Part shown: in pieces, positions 8,878-17,938 of the stretch
How the letters are laid out: every line of letters begins with the position of its first letter
Position numbering within the stretch: position 1 is the stretch's first letter
Source of the DNA: an uncultured bacterium
GTDB taxonomy: Bacteria; Vulcanimicrobiota; Xenobia; Xenobiales; Xenobiaceae
Direction: 5' to 3'
Assembly: GCA_934636825.1 (NCBI GenBank)
Contig: CAKUBG010000002.1
Location: 59,721 to 123,720, forward strand
Length of the DNA stretch: 64,000 bases
Notes under the pieces: model-generated
Databases searched by the model: none
Told to the model about the DNA's origin: nothing
The model's input: only the letters and a program-made list of their open reading frames with translations
Program-made: the position numbers and the translations under genes

Positions 8878-9591
8878 TTACTTTTCTTCAGTAACTACTA
8901 TTTCTTCATTACTTAAAGCCATATTGTAGAAAGCAGCTAAAGCTCCGCCGATTAAAGGAGCAATAACAAATACCCACACTTGAGCTAAAGCTTGACCGCC
9001 TTTAACGCAAGCCGGAGCCAAACTGCGAGCAGGATTGACTGAAGTGCCGGTTAAGGGCAAGCCAACAATATGAACAACAATCAAACACAAGCCTATAACC
9101 AAACCAGCCACACTGGCATATTCAGGTTTGGAAGTAACAAATAAAACTGTTGATACGAAGCAAAAAGTGAGCACAACTTCAGTTAAAAAGGCTATAGTGG
9201 CACTAATCTTAGTATTACTGGCCTCTCCGAAACCGTTACAGCCAAAACTTCCATTAGCTACGCCTAAAATATCATGGCTGCCTATAATGGCATATAAAAG
9301 GAAAGCTCCCACAAAGGCACCCATTACTTGAGCTACCATATAACCAATAAAGTCTTTAGTTTCCATACGTCCCTGAATAACCATAGCCAGAGAAACGGCC
9401 GGGTTAAGATGGCAGCCGGAAACCGGGCCTATAGAGTAAACCATAGCCATAAGTACCAAACCAAAAGCCACAGCCACGCCCAAATAGCCGCAACCCACAC
9501 TGGATGTAGGCACTTTGTGTAAAATAGCGGCACCGCAGCCAAAGAAGACTAGCATAGCCGTACCCATAAACTCAGCTAAATATTTTCTCAC
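8878..9591 (-). CDS. Aquaporin / glycerol facilitator (MIP family)
   Basis: This 237-residue inner-membrane channel has six membrane segments and both NPA half-helices: GCHLNPAVSLAM and GTSVNPARSLAPA. The N-terminal EFMGTAMLVFFGCGAA is the usual MIP start. Residues around the second NPA (PARS) fit both AqpZ-type water channels and some glycerol facilitators, so the transported molecule is not decided; no glycerol kinase is nearby. The start is GTG at 9591 with GGAG 7 bases upstream. The stop of the upstream 903-residue gene lies 17 bases away, so the two may be co-transcribed. Confidence 0.93.
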   Translation of the reverse strand: MRKYLAEFMGTAMLVFFGCGAAILHKVPTSSVGCGYLGVAVAFGLVLMAMVYSIGPVSGCHLNPAVSLAMVIQGRMETKDFIGYMVAQVMGAFVGAFLLYAIIGSHDILGVANGSFGCNGFGEASNTKISATIAFLTEVVLTFCFVSTVLFVTSKPEYASVAGLVIGLCLIVVHIVGLPLTGTSVNPARSLAPACVKGGQALAQVWVFVIAPLIGGALAAFYNMALSNEEIVVTEEK

Positions 9592-9608
9592 ATCAACTCT
9601 CCGTATAT

Positions 9609-12320
9609 CTAAATATAGTCATTGTTTTGCAAATAAGAAGTCCACAATAATTGCAAAGATTTGCGCAAAAATTCGTCTTTTGTTTGCAAATCGGCATATA
9701 AAGCGCAAAAACCATCCTGTGCCAAAATGTCGTAATCAGAACGCATGCCGACGAATAAACGCGCTAATCCGTAAGAAGCTTCTGTTATACCCACGGCTTT
9801 AGCTGCGAACCTATTGGCATCTCCGTCCAATACCGAGGTAAAAGGACGTCTGGCGAACAAAAATTCTTTCAAAATCAGGAAAGGCTCGTAATCTGTCATT
9901 CGATACAGACGAGTAATTGTTTCCGATATTTTTCTATAAAGATTGGGAGTGTCAGCGTCGTAATTGCCTACAACCTTAAGCCAAGACTCAGCGGCTTCTA
10001 CACCACTTTCAATGCACATCTTTACTACAGTTTCAAGCAATTTGCACATCATCGTGTCATCTAAAGACAAACGAGAGTACCATAGCTGAGTATGATTATG
10101 GTAAAGCTGGAAACATTTGCGCAAGATAATAAATTGTTGCTCGGCTGGCGTAAGTTCGGCCATCTTTGCATGTAAAATAAAAATTTTGCCTTTTTCAAAG
10201 TTAAAAGCTTTGATAAAGAACTGTTCCTGCCCATCATAGTAGCGCAACTCCACATTGGCAAACTTAAAAATGCGAGCATTAAAGCGCTCAAAGAGCTCAG
10301 CAGGCTTAAAACTAAAGGGAATAAGTTTTGCTTCCTCAACTATGCCGTTGAAGCGCTCCGGCCAGGACGCAGGCTCTAAACCGGCCTCCGGAAAAAGCTT
10401 ATTCAGCATAAATTCCACTACTTTGCCAGCTGTTGCTTTACTGTGGTAGCGCCCTATATCAGCAGGAGAAATTTGCACCGGTCCCAGAGGAACTAAACTC
10501 TCCATCTTGTCTTCTATATTTTTGGCTTCGTCTTTACTGTTAAGGTAAAGAGCTTCAATCATATCCAAAACTGGTTTATATTTTTTGTTGACTGGATCTT
10601 TAGCCTGTTCAAATAGTTCATCAAAAAGCTCTGGACAAGTAGTTATTTCTTGTAATGCTTCAACAGTATTGTCGATACTAGCTGAAGTTACACCAACTTT
10701 AAGCAAATAGTAGTGTAAAGCGGCTTCATCAGGGCACTTTTCAGCTATAGCATCAGCCAAACGAAGGAACTTTCGAGCTGTTACAGGATATTTAGCACAA
10801 AGCAAAGCTAAAACAAAAAGCAACTTCTTAGTGTCAATTTCCGACTTATCGACAGATATTTTATTGATAACAGCTTGTGCCATATCTTTGACATAGCTTT
10901 CCCAATAATCAGTACCGAAAGTATCATAAAGTAAAGGCAAACCGGCTTTGTAAGCATCTTCCCAACGAGCCATGTTGATATAATTATGCAAAATAGCCAA
11001 ATTAGGTTGGAGAATATAGCTGTCTTGTTTTAGCAATCTGGCAAATTTAGCCAAGGCTAGATCGTATTCACCATTTTCCGACAATTCAAGACCGGATTTC
11101 ACTTCATCAACAATTTGTAAGTCATCGCTGGCCACAAAATGTATATCTTCGCTAAATCGCGGAAGCAACTCCAAAGGAGACAACTTTTCTGCCTCTTCAG
11201 TTTGCTCAACAATATCGCTTATTTTGTCTAACTTGTCAGCTAAGGCTGTATCAAGAGCAACCTCCAGACGATCTTTGAGCCTGCCATCAGCGAACATAGG
11301 TAATTTGAGTTTACTGTTATTTATAATAGGTTCTTCTTCAACTTCAGCGGCAACTTCAGCAACGGGCTCAGCGGCAGCTTCGATGGCAGCCTCAGCAACG
11401 GGTTCAGCGATAGCTTCGGTAGCAACCTCAGCAGCGGGCTCAGCGACAGACTCGGCAGCAGCTTCGGCAACGGGCTCAGCGGTAGCTTCGGTAGCAGTTT
11501 CAGCAGCGGGCTCAGCGACAGCCTCGGCGGCAACTTCGGCAGCAGACGGTATTAAAGTTTGCTCAGCCGCAGCCGGGTCAGGTTTGTCGGAATTTTCTTC
11601 AGACTTTGAAGCGGAGTCATGTGAAGCAGTGGTTTCTACAGCCGCTTCCTTGTTGGCAGCCTTTTTTAAGCGTCGACTGCCGCTAGCTCCCTTAAGACCT
11701 TTAAGCCCGCGTCCGGCAGACATAGAAACTTTCACAAGTTCTCGCAAAGCGGCTTTGGGATCAGCATGTTGAGAAGATTTTTTGGGCGGAGTCACTGGCT
11801 CAGCGCTAGGCTCGACGGCAACAGCTTCAGCAGCAGGCTCAGCAACAGGCTCGTCGTTAGACTCAGCGGCAGAGGCTTCAGTAACTGGATCAGCTGTAGA
11901 CTCGGCGGCAGCAACTTCAGCAGCAACTTCAGTGGCAGGCTCAACAGCTGCAGGTTCAGCGGCAGGGTCGGTGCCGAGTAACGCAGCAAGTTCGGCGTTA
12001 TATTCGGCATACAGTTCAGGGGCATGTTCTTTTAAGCTACCGATAGCTGCAACACAAAGCACACGCATTTTATCCGAAAGTTGCTCCAACTCGCTGAATT
12101 GACGTTTAAGCTCTTTGAGCGCTCCATTAGTTTCCAAAGCTCGCTTGCGCCAATCAGCACATTCAGACTTGAGCACGCTGTTTGCACCGCGAGCCGCCTC
12201 TAACTCTTCTCGGCTGGCATTATCTGCGCTTAAATTTTGTAAAAAAAGATCGGTAGCTTCGACAATGCCTTCAAAATGTTCGCGCAAACTAGCGACTAAA
12301 ATCTGACGTTCATCTGCCAT
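9609..12320 (-). CDS. Large repeat-bearing protein with coiled-coil head and TPR-like C-terminal region
   Basis: I do not recognise this 903-residue protein. Residues 1-110 are a charged coiled coil. About residues 115-330 are low-complexity, built from Ala, Glu, Pro, Val and Thr with recurring AEPVAE-like units, broken by a basic segment rich in Lys, Arg and Ser. The C-terminal ~500 residues are helical and resemble tandem TPR-like repeats (NLAILHNYINMARWEDAYKAG). Near residue 750 the stretch ILHAKMAELTPAEQQFIILR recalls the helix before HExxH in M48 peptidases, but the zinc motif is absent. No signal peptide is seen. GGAG sits 8 bases before ATG. The function is unknown. Confidence 0.7.
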   Translation of the reverse strand: MADERQILVASLREHFEGIVEATDLFLQNLSADNASREELEAARGANSVLKSECADWRKRALETNGALKELKRQFSELEQLSDKMRVLCVAAIGSLKEHAPELYAEYNAELAALLGTDPAAEPAAVEPATEVAAEVAAAESTADPVTEASAAESNDEPVAEPAAEAVAVEPSAEPVTPPKKSSQHADPKAALRELVKVSMSAGRGLKGLKGASGSRRLKKAANKEAAVETTASHDSASKSEENSDKPDPAAAEQTLIPSAAEVAAEAVAEPAAETATEATAEPVAEAAAESVAEPAAEVATEAIAEPVAEAAIEAAAEPVAEVAAEVEEEPIINNSKLKLPMFADGRLKDRLEVALDTALADKLDKISDIVEQTEEAEKLSPLELLPRFSEDIHFVASDDLQIVDEVKSGLELSENGEYDLALAKFARLLKQDSYILQPNLAILHNYINMARWEDAYKAGLPLLYDTFGTDYWESYVKDMAQAVINKISVDKSEIDTKKLLFVLALLCAKYPVTARKFLRLADAIAEKCPDEAALHYYLLKVGVTSASIDNTVEALQEITTCPELFDELFEQAKDPVNKKYKPVLDMIEALYLNSKDEAKNIEDKMESLVPLGPVQISPADIGRYHSKATAGKVVEFMLNKLFPEAGLEPASWPERFNGIVEEAKLIPFSFKPAELFERFNARIFKFANVELRYYDGQEQFFIKAFNFEKGKIFILHAKMAELTPAEQQFIILRKCFQLYHNHTQLWYSRLSLDDTMMCKLLETVVKMCIESGVEAAESWLKVVGNYDADTPNLYRKISETITRLYRMTDYEPFLILKEFLFARRPFTSVLDGDANRFAAKAVGITEASYGLARLFVGMRSDYDILAQDGFCALYADLQTKDEFLRKSLQLLWTSYLQNNDYI
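11340..11975 (-). repeat. Two blocks of degenerate in-frame repeats (Ala/Glu/Pro/Val)
   Basis: Two blocks inside the 903-residue gene, about 11340-11560 and 11800-11975, are built from recurring GCTGAGCCCGTTGCCGAA-like units (read on the minus strand), translated as AEPVAEAAAE. The units vary by 3-base steps and keep frame, so the array can lengthen or shorten by slippage or recombination without breaking the gene. Confidence 0.8.
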
Positions 12321-12485
12321 ATCAGCAACTCCAAACGATTTTCATTATGCTTTCCGCCCCCAAACAGGGATGCAAAATTGGCTAAAAATACTGTTTTTAC
12401 CTGCTCAAAAGAGCCAACGCGCTTTGTAGATAAACAATCAAAAACAATTGCACAATCTAAATGCCCAAAAATCGGCACCAGAGTT

Positions 12486-12514
12486 TGTCTGTATTACCGT
12501 TCTGTGCTATTATT
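12486..12514 (+). promoter_or_regulatory. Sigma-70-type promoter for the methyltransferase gene
   Basis: A TTGTCT -35 box (12486-12491), a spacer of exactly 17 bases and a TATTAT -10 box (12509-12514) stand 46 bases before the next + strand start. The intergenic gap lies between divergent genes. Confidence 0.6.
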
Positions 12515-12560
12515 GGCGACAACACCAAACTAGGAGCCTTCTATAGGCAACAATATATTC

Positions 12561-13145
12561 ATGAATGACGCTTTAGCATTTCTATGCGAATTTTTCAAGA
12601 AACCGACCCAAGTAGGGGCTATTTATCCTAGCTCGCAAGAACTGGCCAAAGAGATTGTTACCCAAGCCAATGTAGAAAGATCTCAAGTGATCGTTGAGTT
12701 TGGAGCCGGCACAGGTGTATTCACCAGAGAGATTTTGAAACGCAAGCCTGCCGAAGCAACTTTTTTTTCTATAGAGCAAAACGAATCGTTAGTAGAAGTA
12801 CTCAAGCGCGAATTGCCAGAAGCCGATATATGTTGTGATTCTGCAGCAGAGCTTCCCCGTCTTTTGCAAGAACGCAACCTTCAAAATGTTGACGCTATAG
12901 TAAGTGGGCTCCCCTGGGCGGCTTTCGATGAACAATTACAAGACATGCTACTAGATCCAGTTTTGCGATATTTGCAACCAGGGGGCAAATTCGTTACGTT
13001 TGCCTACCTTCAAGGGTTACTGTTGCCGGCCGGACACAGGTTTGCTCAAAAGATACGCTCAAAGTTTGCCAAAGTAGAAAAGTCACGTATAGTTTGGGGC
13101 AATTTGCCACCGGCTTTTGTTTATATTTGCACTAAAGAGAAGTAG
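12561..13145 (+). CDS. Phospholipid N-methyltransferase-like SAM-dependent methyltransferase
   Basis: This 194-residue class I methyltransferase starts MNDALAFLCEFFKKPTQVGAIYPSS, the 'GAxxPSS' lead-in of PmtA-like enzymes (COG3963). SAM motif I is VEFGAGTGVFTREIL, followed by acidic FSIEQNE, and motif IV is the IVSGLPWAAF stretch that replaces the NPPY of RNA dimethylases. Family members methylate phosphatidylethanolamine toward phosphatidylcholine at the membrane; related ones methylate rRNA adenine. The SGLP motif favours the lipid enzyme. The ribosome site is weak (AGGC 15 bases upstream). It appears monocistronic. Confidence 0.75.
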   Translation: MNDALAFLCEFFKKPTQVGAIYPSSQELAKEIVTQANVERSQVIVEFGAGTGVFTREILKRKPAEATFFSIEQNESLVEVLKRELPEADICCDSAAELPRLLQERNLQNVDAIVSGLPWAAFDEQLQDMLLDPVLRYLQPGGKFVTFAYLQGLLLPAGHRFAQKIRSKFAKVEKSRIVWGNLPPAFVYICTKEK

Positions 13146-13173
13146 GTGCTACAAAATTTGCACCGACACAAAG

Positions 13174-13242
13174 AAAGCCCTCGCAGCGTTGCGCTAATCT
13201 TAAAATACAAGAACTAACCGCAAACACCACAAGGGCTTTTTA
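13174..13242 (+). terminator. Terminator-like long-loop hairpin after the methyltransferase
   Basis: Arms AAAGCCCT (13174-13181) and AGGGCTTT (13232-13239) followed by TTAT lie 29 bases past the stop. The 50-base loop contains a smaller hairpin AGCG-TTG-CGCT. Confidence 0.55.
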
Positions 13243-13245
13243 TAG

Positions 13246-13373
13246 AAAAAAGTTGCGCAGAGGCCGCTGGGTCGACACATTCGCCCGCGTGTCGATGGGT
13301 AGCCGCCAGAGGTTTCACTCCCTGAACAAACTACCAAGTTGGCATTGTTTGTTCGCCCGTGCGCTCCTCTGCC
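13246..13373 (-). ncRNA. Candidate structured small RNA, family unknown
   Basis: Read on the minus strand, about 128 bases are closed by the helix GCAGAGG (13366-13372) with CCTCTGC (13257-13263). Inside are two strong hairpins: GAACAAAC with GTTTGTTC, and TCGACAC with GTGTCGA. The closing helix is followed by six T (13251-13246), as in a factor-independent terminator, and a TATACT -10 box stands at 13384-13379 immediately upstream. GGGCGAA occurs twice, once beside each hairpin. I could not match it to 6S, SRP, tmRNA, RNase P or a known riboswitch by conserved motifs. No reading frame fits. Confidence 0.5.
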
Positions 13374-13567
13374 CTCACAGTATAACAAAAGAATGCTTAA
13401 AGCGCTATAGCTTTTGGCACTTACAGTGATTGTTCAGGCAAAAATAACAGCAACGCAGCCAGACATTAATGAGCGAACAGGAAAAAAATAGTTTTTTAAC
13501 GTAGTTTCCCAGGCTGAGGTATCGATTTTTTTGATTCGGCAAGTTAAATCTTGTGGAGGCTCATTTT

Positions 13568-15640
13568 ATGGAAAACAGCAGTTCCAACCGAATCTTGGTG
13601 TTGGAAAATCAGGGTGTCAGCCGGACGCCCATTTGCCACTATCTCGAAGACAAAGGTTTTGAAATTGTAGCTGCTTCTTCATGCCATGAAGCCCTTAAAA
13701 TAATCGAAGAACAGCCAGTTCAGACGCTTATTATGGAAACTCCAGCGGAAGATATGAATAGTCTGGACTTTATAGCAAATCTCAGAAAATGCCACAATTT
13801 AGCAGAATTGCCCATTGTTGTAGTATCTTCTCTGGGAGAATACACCGATAAAGTAGCTGCTTGGAATGCAGGCGCCAACTACTACATAGTGAAGCCCGTA
13901 GGCGAAGAAGAACTTATTGCCAAAATCAATCTTTGCTTGTCGTTACATAAGTCTTATCAAGATTTGCACACTCAGGAAGAACGCCTTGATCTAGCTGTCA
14001 AAGCCACCAATGGCGGTGTTTTTGATTGGGATATCAAAGCAAATTCCATTGTAAACTCTCCCAAAGTATATGAACTTTTATGCATAGAGCATAACTCATC
14101 TACTTCGGCTACTCCCCAAGACTGGTTCAACGCTATTCATCCGGAAGATCACGATACTGTATCAGAAAAACTCAAAGAGCACCTTGAAGGCAAAACTCCC
14201 TATTTGGAAGCACAGCATCGAGTAATGCGCCAGGATGGTACTCACCGTTGGGTTTTAGTACGAGCTATTGCCGTACGCGGCAGCAATGGCGAAGCTCAAC
14301 GCTTGGTTGGAAATATCAGCGATATAAGCAATTCTTTTTCCTATGATAGCGTAACCGGTTTGCCTGGTCGTCACGTATTTTACGATTTACTGGAAAGAGC
14401 CATGGTACGCTCTATTCGCAATGAAAAGTATCTTTTCGGTCTCTTAAATGTAACCGTCAACGATCTCGATCAACTTAAAGCTAAATTTACCGATGCCGAA
14501 ATAGAACATATTTGGTCAGCTATTAGTAGACGTTTGCAACTTTCTTCCCGAGCTTCCGATCTTATTTCCCGAATTGAGCACAACCGCTTTGCCATTCTTT
14601 TAGATGATTTGCGCGAAGTTAGTGATGCCTTGCGCGTAGCTAACCGAATTTCCAAATCATTAGCCAATCAGTCGCTTATATTTGAAGACAGGTTCAAAGT
14701 AAATATTAGCATAGGCGTAGCCGTCTCTTGCGACGGTTACGAATCTCCGGAGAGCTTGTTAGATGATGCTTACAAAGCTTCTCTGTTAGCCAAAACCTTG
14801 GGCGAAAATAAAGCTCTTATGTGTAATGACGAGCATCAAAAATATTCTCAAGAGCGCTTAACGCGCGAGCAAGAGCTTTATGACGCAGTAGGAGGACGTC
14901 AGTTTACTCCTCGATATTTACCTATAGTCAATCGGGAAGATGGAACTATTAGCGGTTTAGAAGTTCTTTTGCGTTGGCGTCATCCCAGCGGTAAAACTCT
15001 CATACCTGAAGAATTTCTTGATCTTTGCGATCGAGATCAGCTTATGTTACCTATCGGTTACGAGCTTATCAAAGCTTCTATTGAGCAAATAAAAAAACTC
15101 GATACGCTTTCTACTCTGCCCCAAGACTTTACTATCAACTTTAATGTCAGCACTCGTCAGTTCTATGACAGCGACTTGTTAGCCAATATTTTACTCAGTT
15201 GCCAAGACTTTAAATTCGCTCCCGAGCGCATTCGCTTGGAAGTGCGTGAAGACACTTTAACCAAAGATTTAGCCAAGGCCAAACAAATTATTGCCTCCTT
15301 CACCAAACACGGTATAGGCTGCGTTTTAGATCGTTTAGGCAGTGCTTGTTTGCCTATGTGCGACATGTTGGACTTGAGTTTAAAAGCTGTTAAGAGTAAC
15401 TATTTAGATTTGATTTCCGATCAGTACAGCCTTAAATTAAAAGAACGTTATGCTAAAATGTGCTTAAAAGTTTCCGAATTTTTAGGCTGCCAGTGTATAA
15501 TTAATGGTATTAACAGTATTGATCAAGCAGAGTCTCTGGCTAAAGTAGGCTTGAAACTTCAGGAAGGATATGCCTTTGGTAAGCCTTTGAACTTACGCGG
15601 TCTCGAAGTTTTTGCCGAAAATGGCTATAAGTTAGACTAA
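13568..15640 (+). CDS. REC-PAS-GGDEF-EAL protein with degenerate active sites
   Basis: This 690-residue cytoplasmic signalling protein has a receiver domain (1-125), a PAS domain (140-255), a GGDEF domain (258-420) and an EAL domain (435-690). In the receiver, the acidic pocket is Glu13-Asn14 and the phosphoacceptor position reads IMETP (Glu57), while Lys109 is kept. In place of GGDEF it has EHNRF (337-341). The EAL domain has GLEVLLRW, but the metal-binding DDFG is DRLG (588-591) and the later KID motif is changed. It therefore probably does not make or break c-di-GMP and may bind it or a partner. GGAGG 8 bases upstream sets ATG at 13568. Confidence 0.88.
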   Translation: MENSSSNRILVLENQGVSRTPICHYLEDKGFEIVAASSCHEALKIIEEQPVQTLIMETPAEDMNSLDFIANLRKCHNLAELPIVVVSSLGEYTDKVAAWNAGANYYIVKPVGEEELIAKINLCLSLHKSYQDLHTQEERLDLAVKATNGGVFDWDIKANSIVNSPKVYELLCIEHNSSTSATPQDWFNAIHPEDHDTVSEKLKEHLEGKTPYLEAQHRVMRQDGTHRWVLVRAIAVRGSNGEAQRLVGNISDISNSFSYDSVTGLPGRHVFYDLLERAMVRSIRNEKYLFGLLNVTVNDLDQLKAKFTDAEIEHIWSAISRRLQLSSRASDLISRIEHNRFAILLDDLREVSDALRVANRISKSLANQSLIFEDRFKVNISIGVAVSCDGYESPESLLDDAYKASLLAKTLGENKALMCNDEHQKYSQERLTREQELYDAVGGRQFTPRYLPIVNREDGTISGLEVLLRWRHPSGKTLIPEEFLDLCDRDQLMLPIGYELIKASIEQIKKLDTLSTLPQDFTINFNVSTRQFYDSDLLANILLSCQDFKFAPERIRLEVREDTLTKDLAKAKQIIASFTKHGIGCVLDRLGSACLPMCDMLDLSLKAVKSNYLDLISDQYSLKLKERYAKMCLKVSEFLGCQCIINGINSIDQAESLAKVGLKLQEGYAFGKPLNLRGLEVFAENGYKLD

Positions 15641-15664
15641 TTTAGCGAATTTGTCGTAAACAAT

Positions 15665-16603
15665 ATGAGTGAACAAGAACTTATTTTTGCCAATCGTCTT
15701 CGCAAGCGATTTAAACATTTTTCCAAATGGGCCCGCCGTCAGAATATCAGCTGTTTCAGAATTTATGATCATGATATTCCTGAATTTCCCGTTATTGCCG
15801 ACTATTATGAAGGCAAAGTGATTCTTTGGATTTCCGATCGCACTCGCGACGATTCAGAAGAAGCTCGCCAAGTTTTTCGTCAAGAGGTTGTAAAGCAAGC
15901 TTTAATTGGCTTAGACCTTGATGAGAGTAATCTTTTTGTAAAGGATCGTCGCCCCGGCGGTCAGTACAGACGGCACAGTCATAACAAAAATGAATTTATA
16001 GTGCATGAAGGCGGCCATAATTTTTTAATTAACTTAAGCGATTACCATGATACTGGACTTTTCTTGGATCATCGCCGTACTCGCGCTTTGGTTGCTTCAC
16101 AAAGTCAAGGTAAAAAAGTGCTTAACCTTTTTTGCTACACAGGAAGCTTTACTGTTTATGCCAGTGCTGCCGGAGCAGCTTCTACAGTTTCTGTAGATCT
16201 TTCCGGTCGTTATCTCGATTGGTTGGAACGCAATTTGCAACTAAATAGTTTACAAGACAAAGATAATACATTGATTGAAGATGATGTAGTATGTTGGCTA
16301 GAAGATGCTGTACAAGATGGAGAGCACTTTGATCTTATCATTTGTGATCCCCCCACATTTAGCAATTCTAAAATGACTTCCAGTATTTTTGAAGTTGGTA
16401 AAGATCATGTAAAACTGATTGAAAATTGCCTAAAACTTCTCTACCCTGGAGGCAAGCTTTATTTCAGCACTAATAAACGCAATTTCACTATGCAAGAAAT
16501 TGTTTATCCTAATCTGAATTGGAAAGAGATCACTTCTCAAACAGTTTCTCCCGACTTTGAAAATTCCAAAGCCCACCGTTGTTGGCTTTTTGAATTAGAA
16601 TAA
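15665..16603 (+). CDS. RlmK-like 23S rRNA methyltransferase
   Basis: This 312-residue protein corresponds to the C-terminal (RlmK) half of RlmKL, as a stand-alone protein. An N-terminal domain with YDHDIPEFP and FVKDRRPGGQYRR leads to the Rossmann core: motif I VLNLFCYTGSFTVYAS, acidic SVDLSGRYLDW, and the catalytic-site IICDPPTFSNSKM. RlmK makes m7G2069 in E. coli 23S rRNA; other COG1092 members make m5C. The DPPTFSNS signature favours the m7G type. It starts 24 bases after the GGDEF-EAL gene, so the two may share a transcript, and a strong terminator follows. Confidence 0.85.
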   Translation: MSEQELIFANRLRKRFKHFSKWARRQNISCFRIYDHDIPEFPVIADYYEGKVILWISDRTRDDSEEARQVFRQEVVKQALIGLDLDESNLFVKDRRPGGQYRRHSHNKNEFIVHEGGHNFLINLSDYHDTGLFLDHRRTRALVASQSQGKKVLNLFCYTGSFTVYASAAGAASTVSVDLSGRYLDWLERNLQLNSLQDKDNTLIEDDVVCWLEDAVQDGEHFDLIICDPPTFSNSKMTSSIFEVGKDHVKLIENCLKLLYPGGKLYFSTNKRNFTMQEIVYPNLNWKEITSQTVSPDFENSKAHRCWLFELE

Positions 16604-16619
16604 AATAGCATATACAATA

Positions 16620-16669
16620 AAAAAATAGCGTTGCGGCAATGTAAAAAATTGCTACCAACGCTATTTTTT
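16620..16669. terminator. Bidirectional terminator
   Basis: Perfect 14-bp arms, AAAAAATAGCGTTG (16620-16633) and its complement (16656-16669), give A- and T-runs on both sides between the converging rRNA methyltransferase and trpS genes. Confidence 0.9.
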
Positions 16670-16689
16670 AGCTAAAGAATAGACTTTAA

Positions 16690-17751
16690 TTATTTAAGCA
16701 AATTGCTACCTTCAAAGTAGTCAATTTTCATCGCATGACGCACGGCACGCAAAGTTTCGGCCGCCTTCTTTTGAGCCTTTTCACTGCCAGCACGTAAGAT
16801 CTCATAAACTTCGGGCAAACGCTTTTCCCAAGCTTGACGACGCTCACGAATAGGCTTTAATTCGGCTTGCATAACATTATTGAGGAATTTTTTGACTACT
16901 ACGTCCCCCAAACCGCCACGCTCATAATGGGCTTTTAATTCAGCTAAATTGGCATATTCGGGTAAGAATTCGGCAAAGTGTTCATCACGGCAAAAAGCGT
17001 CTAAATAGATGAAAACAGGATTGCCTTCGGTGTGACCGGGATCTTCACGACGCAAATGGGTAGGATCGGTAAACATAGACATTACCTTTTTGCGAATTTC
17101 TTCCGGCTCTTCGGAGAGATAAATGCAATTACCCAGAGATTTGCTCATCTTAGCTTTACCATCGATACCAGGCAAGCGCAGACAAGCTTTGTTGGAAGGC
17201 AGAATAATTTGCGGCTCAACTAAAGTTTCGCCATAAACGGTATTAAACCTGTGTACAATTTCACGACATTGCTCCAACATAGGCAATTGATCTTCGCCCA
17301 CAGGCACAGCAGTAGCTTGGAAAGCGGTAATATCAGAAGCTTGACTAATGGGATAACAGAAAAAGCCTACCGGGATACTAGCTTCAAAATTGCGCATCTG
17401 AATTTCTGCCTTAACGGTAGGGTTGCGCTGCACTCGAGAAACAGTCACCAAGTTCATGTAATAGAAAGTTAATTCCGTCAGCTCGGGAACCATAGACTGA
17501 ATGAAAATGGTCGATTTTTCTGGATCAAGTCCGCAAGCCAAGTAATCCAAAGCTACTTGCATAATATTCTGGCGCACTTTTTCCGGATGCTCAGCGTTAT
17601 CAGTTAAAGCTTGAGCGTCGGCAATCATAATATAAATTTCGTCAAAACGCCCTGAATTTTGCAATTGCACGCGCTCTTTCAAAGAGCCCACATAATGTCC
17701 AACATGAAGACGGCCAGTAGGACGGTCGCCGGTTAAAATAACTTGTTTCAT
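16690..17751 (-). CDS. trpS: Tryptophanyl-tRNA synthetase
   Basis: This 353-residue class Ic synthetase charges tRNA-Trp. The N-terminal signature is TGDRPTGRLHVGHYVGS, with GHYVG in the HIGH position, and the KMSKS loop is present as AKMSKSLGN. Other family blocks (IMIADAQALTD, YPISQASDITAF, PVGEDQLP) are intact. Length is close to normal. ATG at 17751 has GGAG 11 bases upstream; an upstream frame extension lacks this. The leader (about 17752-17930) carries no T-box consensus that I can see. A 29-bp sequence in it recurs 1.5 kb away. Confidence 0.96.
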   Translation of the reverse strand: MKQVILTGDRPTGRLHVGHYVGSLKERVQLQNSGRFDEIYIMIADAQALTDNAEHPEKVRQNIMQVALDYLACGLDPEKSTIFIQSMVPELTELTFYYMNLVTVSRVQRNPTVKAEIQMRNFEASIPVGFFCYPISQASDITAFQATAVPVGEDQLPMLEQCREIVHRFNTVYGETLVEPQIILPSNKACLRLPGIDGKAKMSKSLGNCIYLSEEPEEIRKKVMSMFTDPTHLRREDPGHTEGNPVFIYLDAFCRDEHFAEFLPEYANLAELKAHYERGGLGDVVVKKFLNNVMQAELKPIRERRQAWEKRLPEVYEILRAGSEKAQKKAAETLRAVRHAMKIDYFEGSNLLK

Positions 17752-17871
17752 AAATATAATTGCTCCTACGCTAAGACGGACGGCCACAAAAACACAAACC
17801 GACTCTATCTGCGAGAAATCTAAAGTAAATTAGAATCGTGATCGTTTGCTTGCTAAAAGCCGTTTTCCTTC

Positions 17872-17900
17872 GCTGCCAAGAAATTAAAATTATCAGCTAA
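17872..17900. repeat. Direct repeat copy 1, bounding the ATPase module
   Basis: The 29 bases from GCTGCCAAGAAATT to ATTATCAGCTAA recur at 19343-19373, differing only by one extra A in each of two A-runs. The two copies lie in the same orientation on either side of the ATPase gene. Confidence 0.85.
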
Positions 17901-17938
17901 GTGAAGCGGAATTTACTACAAAAACCTCCTTATTTTTG

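Noticed and set aside
11224..11772. Long plus-strand open frame (182 codons) opposite the 903-residue gene
   Set aside because: It is the shadow of the Ala/Glu-rich repeats on the other strand, Ser/Ala-rich with no ribosome site or family resemblance.
13246..13373. 6S, SRP or tmRNA gene
   Set aside because: The element lacks the large central bubble of 6S, the GGAAG/AGCAG SRP tip and tmRNA ends.
17752..17930. T-box leader for trpS
   Set aside because: No AGGGTGGNACCGCG-type box or terminator/antiterminator pair is visible.
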